Source: CAVONV01 sp963697355
GTDB taxonomy: Bacteria > Acidobacteriota > Vicinamibacteria > Marinacidobacterales > DATDRI01
Direction: 5' to 3'
Assembly (NCBI GenBank): GCA_963697355.1
Contig: CAVONV010000023.1
Location: 1,054,001 to 1,118,000, forward strand
DNA length: 64,000 nucleotides
Both the position numbers and the translations under genes were made by a program. Numbering within the stretch: the first letter of the stretch is position 1; every line of letters begins with the position of its first letter. A model generated the notes under the pieces. That model saw nothing but the letters and a program-made list of their open reading frames with translations, ran no database searches and was not told where the DNA came from. Of the stretch, positions 36,781-45,110 are shown one piece after another.

Positions 36781-37398
36781 ATGATCGGCCAAACGCTCTC
36801 GCACTATCGCATCATCGAGAAGATTGGTGCTGGCGGTATGGGCGAAGTCTACATTGCCGAGGACACGAAGCTCAGCCGCAAGGTGGCACTGAAGGTCCTC
36901 CCTCCCGAGATGGCTGAGAATGCTGAGCGTCGAGCACGGTTTGAACGAGAAGCTAAAGCGGTAGCCGCTCTCGACCATCCCAACATCGTCACCATCTATT
37001 CGGTCGAAGAAGCAGAGGGTGTTCACTTCTACACGATGCAGTTGGTGAAGGGAAAGACGCTCACGGAGTTGATTCCCAAGAAAGCCGCCTTCGCCAAGGC
37101 TTCGGCGAGCCAAGGGCTGCCGCTCAGCAAGTTCTTCGAGATTGCGATTCCTTTGGCTGACGCCGTGAGTGCCGCTCATGAGCAAGGGATCATTCACCGT
37201 GACTTGAAGCCGGACAATCTCATGGTTGGGGATGATGGGCGGCTCAAGATCCTCGACTTTGGCCTGGCGAAGCTGAAGCCTGGGAACGCAGAGTCTGGGA
37301 TCAGTGAGCTTCCCACCCAATCGGCCACGGCTGAGGGACGAATCCTGGGGACGGTGGCTTATATGTCGCCGGAGCAGGCGGAAGGGAAGACAGATTGA
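36781..37398 (+). CDS. K7: Ser/Thr kinase domain (to the in-frame UGA)
   Basis: Kinase domain with IGAGGMGEVYIAEDTKLSRK, VALKVL, HRDLKPDN, DFGLAKL and MSPEQAEGKTD, then TGA at 37396-37398. A +1 step gives DHRSDIFSMGIILYEMATGE with the family spacing preserved. The alanine-rich FAKASASQGLPLSKFFE linker is intact here, unlike in K3. ATG 4 bp after the K6 stop. Confidence 0.87.
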   Translation: MIGQTLSHYRIIEKIGAGGMGEVYIAEDTKLSRKVALKVLPPEMAENAERRARFEREAKAVAALDHPNIVTIYSVEEAEGVHFYTMQLVKGKTLTELIPKKAAFAKASASQGLPLSKFFEIAIPLADAVSAAHEQGIIHRDLKPDNLMVGDDGRLKILDFGLAKLKPGNAESGISELPTQSATAEGRILGTVAYMSPEQAEGKTD

Positions 37399-38533
37399 CC
37401 ACCGGTCGGACATTTTCTCCATGGGGATCATTCTCTACGAGATGGCGACGGGAGAACGGCCTTTCAAGGGCGACACTGCGGCTTCGCTTCTCTCTTCGAT
37501 CCTCAAGGATACGCCGACGTCAGTCACCTCACTCAATCACAAGCTACCGTCCATTCTCGCCCGAATCATTAAACGCTGTTTGGTCAAGGACACAGAGCAT
37601 CGCTATCAGACAGCAAAGGACTTGCGAAACGAGCTGGAGGAGCTGAAGCGGGAGGTGGATTCGGGCGAAGTTCTGGAGTCCGCGCCTTCATCGTCACCTG
37701 GGCACAGATGGCTCTTGCCAGCCGTCATCGTAGCTCTCACGGCTGTCGCTGCTATCATCGGCTATTTCCTTCGACCCGCGGAAGACTCACAGGAGTCAGC
37801 CTCACTGCCCGCAGGCGAGTTCATGAGACTGACGACTCATGTCGGAAACGAGTACGACCCCAGCCTTTCTCCTGACGGCGAGTTCTTTGTTTATTCTGGT
37901 GACGCGGCCGGCAATTACGACATCTACCTTCGCCGAGTGGGAGGCAGAAATGCCATCAACTTGACCGAGAGCTGCAGCGAGGATGATGTGACTCCTGTGT
38001 ACTCTCCCGACGGACGGACCCTCGCATTTCGTTCGGAGCGAGACGGCGGCGGCATCTTCCTGATGGGGGCTACGGGGGAGGGGGTGAGACGATTGACCGA
38101 CTTCGGTTACGACCCCGCCTGGTCGCCCGACGGTGAAGAGATTGTCTTCGTCGACTCAAAGATAGAAGAGTCTGGACCGTTGTGGGCGGTTCAGGTCGCA
38201 AGTGGTGGGACCCGGCTTATCACCGAAGTAAAGAGAAAGAACCCGAGCTGGTCTCCCAACGGCCAAAGCATCGCCTGCGCCGATAATTTTGGCATCAGTA
38301 CTGTACCGGCGTCGGGCGGTGATCCGGTAAACATCATCCCATTGGTGACTAACGGGGATCCTTTGTGGTCGCCCGACGGCAAGTATCTCTATTTTTCCGG
38401 CGTCCTTGGCGGCAGCTTTAACCTTTGGCGGGTCCCGATGGAAGAAGAATCCGGTAGGTCGATCGGAGAGCCCAAGCCCGTCACGTCCGGCGCCGGCACG
38501 CTACCGTCACTCGGCGAGCTTGACGAAGGATAG
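37399..38533 (+). CDS. K7: kinase C-terminal helices, membrane helix and PD40 blades
   Basis: Continuation of K7 after the +1 step. It holds the last kinase helices, a membrane helix (WLLPAVIVALTAVAAIIGYF) and PD40 blades (YDPSLSPDGEFFVYSGDAAG, YSPDGRTLAFRSERDGGGIF). The frame stops at 38533 within a blade. The open frame extends back to 37304, but the part before DHRSD is out of frame. Confidence 0.82.
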
Positions 38534-39475
38534 AACCAAGATTGCTTACGTGGAGGAGCTGATTTCTTTCAACCTGGAAAAGGTGGCATTCGACCCTGTA
38601 CGGGGAGTCGTCGACGGCGACCCCATTCCCATCACGCCTCTTCGTTCTCAGACGGCGGTGCCTCACGCATCACCGGACGGTCAATGGGTCGCCTGTATGC
38701 AGTATCCGCCGCCGTCGGTCATCCTCATGATGCGGTCTGACGGCACGGACCAACGCCAGCTTACTACACCTCACGAAGGAACACATAAGTTACATGCGTC
38801 CTCGGTGGTCACCGGATGGAGAGAGGATCGCTGTGATTCGTGATTTCCGAGTCCGACCACCAGCGAGATTTGGACCATCCAGCCGGATGGCCGGGGCTTC
38901 CAACCGATCACCCAGACACCGGAGCAGTTCATCAATTTCATGGCATGGTCACCGGATGGTACACGCATGGCTTACATGATGAATCGTGAGCGTTCAAGCT
39001 ACATACTCGATCTCGATACGCCCCTGGAGAAACAGGTGCCGGTCCAGCTCCCTCCGCTGGGTGACGGGGAGGAGGAATACTTCTGCGTGACTTCCTGGTC
39101 GCCCGACGGACGCTTCCTGGCCGGCTACGCGAGAGGTCCGGGACAGCATCCGCAGGGGGTGATCCTTTACTCGCTCCAATCGGGAACGTATCGGAAGCTG
39201 ACGGAGCGAGCAGGCAATCCCGAATGGCTTGCCGACAGTCGCCGGTTGCTCTTCTGGCGCCTCGATACAACCATGGCTCCGAAGGGCAACCTGCCAGGGG
39301 CATTTTCTTCTCGTGGACAGTCAAACGGGCGAAGTCACGGAAGTGTTTCAGCCCTCACCGGGTGGAGCTACGCAGTACTACGGCCTCTCACGCGGACAAT
39401 CGGTGGATCTACTACACGCACGTGACGAGCGAATCCGACATCTGGATGCTCACCCTCAACGAGGAGCGGGAGTAG
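38534..39475 (+). pseudogene. K7: broken C-terminal part of PD40 propeller
   Basis: The rest of the K7 propeller in at least four frames: IAYVEELISFNLEKVAFDPV (about 38540-38780), WSPDGERIAVIRDFRV (38794-38850), MAWSPDGTRMAYMMNRERSS (38940-39290) and WIYYTHVTSESDIWMLTLNE (39400-39475). The last 120 bp are duplicated at 47541-47669. Confidence 0.75.
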
Positions 39476-39524
39476 CGAACATACTCAAGTGGCCGCACAA
39501 GTGGCACTGCAAGCTGTATGCACC

Positions 39525-39580
39525 CCGTCCGGACCGAGCTAGGTTGAGGGACGGGCTGCAGAAGGTGCCATAAGGCCCGG
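39525..39580 (+). repeat. Dispersed repeat, copy R4
   Basis: GTCCGGACCGAGCTAGGTTG followed by GGGCTGCAGAAGGTGCCA, a variant of the tail that overlaps the HNH 3-prime end. Repeated at about 47715-47770 as part of the segmental duplication. Confidence 0.7.
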
Positions 39581-39773
39581 TGACTGGAGGTCGGCGGGCC
39601 TTCGTACGTCGTTAAGATCACTCGGTCTTGCCCGACGAAAGGCGGAATTGCAGCGGACCTTCGCTCCTTTCTTGCTGGCGCTGCGTCATGTGCCGTATCG
39701 GAGCGCCGATTGTGCCCCTCCAATGCTCAATACTCTGAATCTGACCCTCATATGGGGAATAATGCTATGTGTC

Positions 39774-39800
39774 CGGGCATTTCGCATGATATAGTGCCCG
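39774..39800 (+). promoter_or_regulatory. Inverted repeat over the start region of ATPase copy 1
   Basis: CGGGCA (39774-39779) and TGCCCG (39795-39800) flank a TATAGT -10-like hexamer (39790-39795), 3 bp before the chosen ATG at 39803. It could be an autoregulatory operator or an mRNA hairpin over the start. It is conserved in copy 2, but that copy is too recent for this to be evidence of selection. Confidence 0.4.
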
Positions 39801-39802
39801 TG

Positions 39803-40960
39803 ATGTATACACGACTGGCAAGGGTTCCGGACTACTCGTTCTTCCTGTTCGGGCCTCGCGCTACCGGCAAGACCACGTGGCTCAGACGTCACCTGAATGA
39901 TGCCCTTTGGTTCAATCTCCTCCTCGACGAAGACTACTTGCCCTTGCTCGGGTCGGCGAGATTGTTTCGCGAGGGAGTTGAAGCGCTGCCTCCCAGCTCT
40001 TGGGTCGTAGTGGACGAGGTCCAGCGCCTACCCGGGTTGCTCAACGAGGTTCATGACCTCATCTCCCGGCATGGTGACACTTACAAGTTTGCTCTCAGTG
40101 GGTCCAGCGCACGAAAGCTCCGGCGCCTCGACGTGAATCTGCTGGCCGGACGCGTTATCGAGCGTGCCATGTTCCCACTCGTCGCCCAAGAACTGGGCAC
40201 CGATTTCAGCGTCGACGCCGCCCTTCGATTCGGAACGCTTCCCGGCATCTACTCCGACGAGCAGTATCGGGTCGAGAAGCTAAGGGCCTACGTCCACACC
40301 TATCTCCGACAGGAGATTCAGCAGGAAGCACTGGTCAAGGACCTTGGCTCCTTCCACCGCTTTCTCAAGGTCGCAGCCCTCATGCACGGCCAGGTCGTCA
40401 ACCAGGCCGCGATATCCCGTGACGCCGCCGTGGCTCGGACCACTGTACAGCGTTACTTCGATACGCTCGTGGACACGCTCGTTGGGTGTCTGTTGCCTGC
40501 CTGGCAGCCGAAGGCGAAGGTGAGGGAGTTTGGCAAACCCAAGTTCTACTTCTTCGACCCAGGCGTGGTGCGCGCGATCCGCGATGTAGTCGACGAGCCA
40601 CTGGCCGATCTCGAGTCTGGCGCCTTGCTCGAAGGCTTCATCCTCCACGAGCTCCGTGCGGCCATCGCGTACCAGAGCCTTGGCGGCGAGATCTTCTACT
40701 GGAGCACCCCCGGATCGAAGGAGATCGATTTCGTCTGGATCAAAGGTACGAGGCATGTTGCGATCGAGGTCAAGAACTCTCGCCAATGGCGAACGGAGTA
40801 CGCAAAGACAATCAACGAGTTTCTCGATGCGGGGTTGTTCACCCGCGGCTTTGTGGTTTACCGGGGAAAAAACCGTTTCAAAAGCGGCCAAGTCGAGGGG
40901 CTCCCCGTAGAGGACTTCCTTTCTCTCATCTACACGGATTCGTTCCTCGGGGATCGCTAG
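39803..40960 (+). CDS. AAA-type ATPase with DUF4143 domain, copy 1
   Basis: About 385 residues from the ATG at 39803 (the frame is open from 39710, but the upstream residues do not look like this family). N-terminal AAA_14 ATPase with Walker A (FGPRATGKTTW), Walker B (WVVVDEVQRLP) and sensor (FALSGSSARKLRR). C-terminal DUF4143 domain with FYFFDPGVVRAIRDVV, GALLEGFILHELRAAIAY and the nuclease-like strands IDFVWIKGTRHVAIEVKNS. Such proteins are widespread, often in unstable regions, and their role is unsettled. The C-terminal D...E-K pattern resembles a PD-(D/E)xK fold. Intact. Confidence 0.9.
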   Translation: MYTRLARVPDYSFFLFGPRATGKTTWLRRHLNDALWFNLLLDEDYLPLLGSARLFREGVEALPPSSWVVVDEVQRLPGLLNEVHDLISRHGDTYKFALSGSSARKLRRLDVNLLAGRVIERAMFPLVAQELGTDFSVDAALRFGTLPGIYSDEQYRVEKLRAYVHTYLRQEIQQEALVKDLGSFHRFLKVAALMHGQVVNQAAISRDAAVARTTVQRYFDTLVDTLVGCLLPAWQPKAKVREFGKPKFYFFDPGVVRAIRDVVDEPLADLESGALLEGFILHELRAAIAYQSLGGEIFYWSTPGSKEIDFVWIKGTRHVAIEVKNSRQWRTEYAKTINEFLDAGLFTRGFVVYRGKNRFKSGQVEGLPVEDFLSLIYTDSFLGDR

Positions 40961-41173
40961 CCGATGTGATCAACACCGTTCCTTCCGAGAGCGGGAGTTT
41001 GATTGAGACCTTGCGCGATATCTGGATGTTGCAGTTGGCCGCCCATCTGGCGCCAAGCCACATGAACAGGTTACTTCACTCCTTAGCGTAGACTCCAAAA
41101 TCCCACTCGATGGGGTGGAGGAAACACCGATCGAGTGGTTTACCAGGGGAAATTTCGGTAGAACAAGCTGATT

Positions 41174-41467
41174 GTGGGTGATGCTTCAAAAGGACTTTAC
41201 TTCGCTGTTCACGACGCTGCCGGTGCGTTGATCAACGAGATCGATTTTGAGTATGAGAAACGCCTGGTCATGGAAGAAGAAAAACAAAAAGCCACACTCG
41301 GCGATGCTATCCATCACTTCCCAGAATACTACCCTCCGTTCTACAGCTTTGAGGTGTTCGACGACAAGATACTTGCGTACACCTATCCGGTTACAGAGCC
41401 TCCTGAGGTGACGATTATCGACTTGGGAGGGAAGCAAGTAGATTGGCAAGCTATGAAACTCAGGTGA
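41174..41467 (+). CDS. C-terminal fragment of a six-bladed beta-propeller-like protein
   Basis: 97 codons from a GTG, preceded in frame by a stop. The sequence (GLYFAVHDAAGALINEIDFE, HYFPEYYPPFYSFEV-like region, FDDKILAYTYPVTEPPEVTI) looks like the last blade of a 6-bladed propeller/NHL-type protein. No N-terminal part lies upstream, where the duplicated ATPase segment ends at 41066, so it is probably a truncated remnant. I am not certain of the family. Confidence 0.45.
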   Translation: MGDASKGLYFAVHDAAGALINEIDFEYEKRLVMEEEKQKATLGDAIHHFPEYYPPFYSFEVFDDKILAYTYPVTEPPEVTIIDLGGKQVDWQAMKLR

Positions 41468-41572
41468 GCGGATGCTCTGGGATTCGTGAGATTTACTTGT
41501 GCTGGACAAGGAGGCGCCGCGGGACCTGTAAATCAAGTTGCTTTTCTCGGAAACCGAGAATATTATTACCCT

Positions 41573-41986
41573 ATGAGGGCACCCATCAAAGTGGAAACCG
41601 CTCTTCGGCTGGCGTTGCTTGAGGGACCGGGTTACGGACTCGAACTCATCGCACGCGTGCGGAAGCGCAGCCGGGGGCGCGTCCGCCTGCCCCAGGGGGC
41701 GGTCTACCCAGCGCTTCGGGATCTTGAGAGGCGCAAGCTGCTCCGGCGATGGGCCGTGAAGGCCAAAGCGACAGGTCGGCCCCGGACGTACTACGAACTG
41801 ACGCCCAAGGGGATCTCCTTCGCCCAATCGGAACGCGAAATGATCGCCGGATTTGCGACGAGCAAGTCACTCCAGTCACTTTCCGGTCGGGAGATTATTG
41901 CGATGCGAGAGCGTCTGTACGAGTGCGGCGAGGTCGCGGAGGCTGCCTTATGGCTCCAACTTACGGGAGAGAGGGCTGGCCTGTGA
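41573..41986 (+). CDS. PadR-like winged-helix regulator
   Basis: 137 residues from the ATG at 41573. An earlier in-frame start at 41486 would add a non-homologous leader. A PadR-type winged helix covers about 5-85 (ALRLALLEGPGYGLELIARV, LPQGAVYPALRDLERRKLLR, YYELTPKGISFAQSEREM), and a short helical tail follows. Its TGA overlaps the GTG of the nucleotidyltransferase gene (GTGA), so the two are coupled. A wHTH protein tied to a nucleotidyltransferase recalls AbiE-type toxin-antitoxin pairs, in which the wHTH partner represses the operon. Confidence 0.82.
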   Translation: MRAPIKVETALRLALLEGPGYGLELIARVRKRSRGRVRLPQGAVYPALRDLERRKLLRRWAVKAKATGRPRTYYELTPKGISFAQSEREMIAGFATSKSLQSLSGREIIAMRERLYECGEVAEAALWLQLTGERAGL

Positions 41987-42564
41987 AGGCGAGCGATCCG
42001 AAGCTGGTTCGCGTTGCCGGTCGCCTTGCCGGCATGATCGAGGTCGATTCTTGTGCATTGGTGGGTGCCTTGGCGGTTGCCGCCCACGGATACGTTCGTG
42101 CGACGAGAGACGTTGATCTGGTGACACGGATTCCACTGACCAAGGCTCGAGACCGCCTGGTGCAACATGGGGTCAGGGCGAGTCTTCGTCGCGGCGACGT
42201 GCTCGCAGGTGACTTCCCGTGCGTCGGGGGTGTTCTTGAGGGAGTCGAGTTCGACGTCTTGCCCCCGCTCGTGCCCATTGAGTGGGAGACTACCGTTGAA
42301 CTGCAGCTCGCCGGCGGTAACAAGCTCAGGGTCGTTGACGCCCAAACGCTCATACACCTCAAGCTTTGGGCCGGCGGGCCTCAGGACGTGCTCGACGTTG
42401 TGATGCTTCTGCAGCGGCATCCCGAGCATCTCGCGCGTGCCCGAGAGCTGGCCACTGCCTATGGAATAAAAGAACGTCTGGAGTCTTTCTTGAGCGATCC
42501 GCGAATCCAGTCGAAGATGCCGAGGCGGTCCAGGGCACGTCCATCACGCTCCAGAAAGACATAG
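41983..42564 (+). CDS. Nucleotidyltransferase-fold protein, possible toxin partner
   Basis: 193 residues from the GTG at 41983, chosen because it overlaps the regulator stop. The open frame extends back to 41749 only as a shadow. Residues about 24-45 read CALVGALAVAAHGYVRATRD followed by VDL: the G-A and D-x-D signature of the polymerase-beta-like nucleotidyltransferase fold (AbiEii/DUF6036-like). A second strand GVEFDVLPPL may supply the third acidic residue. The C-terminus is basic (RRSRARPSRSRKT). It probably transfers nucleotides to tRNA or protein if it is a toxin, but the substrate is unknown. Confidence 0.7.
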   Translation: MKASDPKLVRVAGRLAGMIEVDSCALVGALAVAAHGYVRATRDVDLVTRIPLTKARDRLVQHGVRASLRRGDVLAGDFPCVGGVLEGVEFDVLPPLVPIEWETTVELQLAGGNKLRVVDAQTLIHLKLWAGGPQDVLDVVMLLQRHPEHLARARELATAYGIKERLESFLSDPRIQSKMPRRSRARPSRSRKT

Positions 42565-42918
42565 CCGCGGTCGCGTTCAATCCTAGAATCGCAGAAGATA
42601 AGAAAACTTGACGAATACCAAGCCGGGCGACCGCTGTACAAGTGTACCCCGTCGTTCTGGCCATGGAGAGGACCCCGGTCGCGGGATCGTATCCGTCGCA
42701 CAGGTCTTAGGTGTAGGTCGTCGGGTTCCCGTCCTCCTCGCCGGAGATGACCAGCCTCATGACCGTGAGATCGGCCTCGCGCCTCCGCAGATCGGGTGAC
42801 GATTGACAGAACTGTCCGCGGAGGTTGCCCTGTCACGTGCGTTTCAAGCAACGGAGGTGGCGGTCGCCGCGTACTCAATCCGGCCAAATCGTGACCCTTC
42901 CGCGATGCAAGGCGGTCG
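42565..42918. other. Intergenic region without recognisable gene
   Basis: 354 bp between convergent genes. No ORF with family-like sequence, no strong hairpin with a U-tract and no dispersed repeat copy was seen. Confidence 0.5.
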
Positions 42919-44675
42919 CTACTCACCATCGAAGTGGTCCTCGATCCACCCCATCCACCGTTTGAGAACGTCGCGGCGGTGAACCGGGTCGGCGGGGTAG
43001 TGGCCGGACACCGGGTAGGCAACGAACTTCACCGGCACGTCGTGGTCTCTCAGGACTGAATAAAGCTTGAAGGACTGAGTGACGGAGACCCTCGGGTCGA
43101 GGGTCGTCGAGAGGATGAGCATCGGCGTCCGGATCTGGTGGGCATAGGTGATCGGGGACTGCTCGCGGTAGCTCTCGTCGTTGCCGTCGATCCAGGGTGA
43201 CCCACCGAGGCCGTAGCCTGACCAGACGTTCATGTCGGACAGGGCATACCAGTCGAACCAGTCGGTCACCGCCGCGCCGGCTACCGCCGCCGCCCACCCG
43301 CGGTAGTGCGATGTCAGCCAGGTGGTCATGTATCCGCCGTAAGACCAGCCGCTGACCGCTATTCGATGCTCGTCGACGATCCCCATCTTTTTGATGACCT
43401 CGATGCCGGCCATCACGTCGCGGCCCGGCCCGGCACCGGCGTCGTTGATCACCGCTCGCTGGTAGGCTCGGCCGAGGTTGGTGCTGCCCCTGTAGTTCGG
43501 GCTGAAGACCAACCACCCATTGGCCGCGAAGAGCTGTGCTCTCATGTCGAAGGTAGCGATCGACGCCGACATCGGTCCTCCGTGAATGGTCAGGACAAGA
43601 GGGTAGCGCTGGCCCTCCTCAAAGTCGGGCGGAAAGACCAATACGCCGTCCGCCTCGAAGCCGTCGGTGTGCCACCGGATGGTCTCGACCCTGCCGAGCC
43701 GTCGGGAGCTGAGGTCGGCGTTGAAGTCGGTGAGAAGCCGCGGTGCATCGGTGATGGAAGGGAGCACGTAGAGCTCACTGGCTCGGTCAGTCCCGCTGGC
43801 GGTGAAGGCCACCGCACCCGATCGCGAGACAGAGATCGCTCCGGGCATGACATCGCCGGTGTCGACGGTGCGTGGCGAGCCGTCGAGTGGCTGATGCCAG
43901 AGGGATACTTTCGTTCCATCCGCACCGGAGACGAGGAACGAACGGCCGTCCGGCAGCCAGTTGAATGTTCGGAAGCTGCGATCGATCTCGGGCGTGGCGT
44001 CCCGGCTCCGGCCTCCATCCAGCCCCACGACGCGAACCGCCGACGGATTGAAGAAGTGTTCTTCCCCCCGCGTGAGGCCAAAGGCAACGATATCGGTTAC
44101 CGGTGACACCGTCGGGTCCGCAAAAGGCGCTGGTCCCTCGACGAGGACGGTTTCCTTTGCGCCATCGACATCGATCCGCCGGATCGACGACCGCAGGAAG
44201 GACCCGCTGTAGGGATCCGGCTGGCCCGAGTACACCAGGGATCTCCCGTCGGAGGTCCACGAGTAACCACCAACGAGGTAGGCCAGGGAGTGGGTGGTGG
44301 TCACGCGGTCCGGTTCGCCACCGTCGAGATCGATAACCCAGAGATGACGAGCCGGGGAGACCTTGTTGGCGAGATACCAGTCGCCCCCGACCTCGAAGGA
44401 ACGGTTGTGCTTCTCTGGACCCTCCTTCTCTTCCGGTTTCTCGGTGCCGACAAAGGCCAGTCTGGCGCCGTCGGGTGACCATTCGAAGCTTTCGACACCT
44501 TCCGGTTGTTCGGTGATCGGCCGCGCTTCGCCACCAGCCACCGGGAGGAGATGAATCTGAGCCTTCTTCTTTGCGTCTAGGGCCAGGAAGGCGATCGAGG
44601 AGCCATCCGGCGACCAACGCGGGTTGCGGACGCGGTGGCGTTTCCAGGTCAGCGGGCCGATCTTGTCCGCTGGAA
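42919..44675 (-). CDS. S9-family prolyl oligopeptidase-type peptidase, main part
   Basis: Continuous from about 44675 (PLTWKRHRVRNPRWSPDGSS) to the stop; the longest ATG-initiated frame starts at 44541. The propeller part has WSPDG blades, and the C-terminal alpha/beta-hydrolase has the nucleophile Ser in VSGWSYGGYMTTW, Asp in STTLDPRVSV and His in VSGHYPADPV: a complete catalytic triad. It cleaves oligopeptides or acyl-amino acids by analogy with acylaminoacyl-peptidases. The N-terminal blades continue in another frame upstream (44675-44880), and that frame is fused to a C45 domain. Confidence 0.88.
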
Positions 44676-45110
44676 ACGTCTACCAGGAAGAGCTGATTGT
44701 CGAAACGGTTGTCGTCGTAATTGGGCCGCGAGGCGATCACAACTATGTGATGTCCGTCCGGTGAGATCCTGGGATCGCTCAACCTTACCAGTTTGCCGAG
44801 ATCGGACAGGTCGACCTTCCGGGGCTCCCGCGATTCTCCGGCCAACGCGTGGGTCGAGTATTCTCCTTCGTCGGGCGGCCCCGCAACCACCTGCAGGCTG
44901 GGCGGATCGGAGAGCGTCATGATCACAGAAGCGAATGTGAACCCGGAGCTCCCACCCTCATTGCTTCGGCACACGGGATGATCCGGATGGTCCCTGGATC
45001 GTAACGTGCCTGCGATCATCTCGTCGTCCAGGGTTTCTGAGGAGGTCATCCGGCTCTCGGCCGCCATAAACCGGTGCTCGCTGTTGCCGGGCCCGGGAGC
45101 GGAGATCAGG
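44676..45110 (-). CDS. Linking segment: end of C45 hydrolase fused to start of S9 peptidase
   Basis: One frame without a stop, covering SSETLDDEMIAGTLRSRDHP, GFTFASVIMTLSDPPSLQVV and AGPPDEGEYSTHAL (typical C45 C-terminal strands). It runs directly on into KVDLSDLGKLVRLSDPRISP and FDNQLFLVDVSSG (typical S9 N-terminal blade). The frame is entered from the C45 gene near 45070-45135 and leaves to the S9 frame near 44670. If the two breaks are artefacts, the protein is a C45-S9 fusion of about 1,030 residues. Confidence 0.7.

Larger units (their letters stand above)
39352..41066 (+). repeat. Segmental duplication, copy 1
   Basis: Covers the last part of K7, a dispersed-repeat tail (39525-39580), the DUF4143-type ATPase gene and about 100 bp beyond it. 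It matches 47541-47793 joined to 50453-51925 with few substitutions. Identity stops at CCACATGAA (41066 and 51925). Confidence 0.88.

Noticed and set aside
39710..39802. Upstream ATG of the ATPase gene at 39710
   Set aside because: The 31 extra residues contain no family sequence and would place the -10-like element and inverted repeat inside the gene. In copy 2 the corresponding frame runs back into IS21 end sequence.
40961..41066. Short coding piece after the ATPase (VINTVPSESGSL ... LRDIWMLQLAAHLAPSHMN)
   Set aside because: It is present in both duplicate copies and open in one frame, but too short to assign. No start codon or family was recognised.
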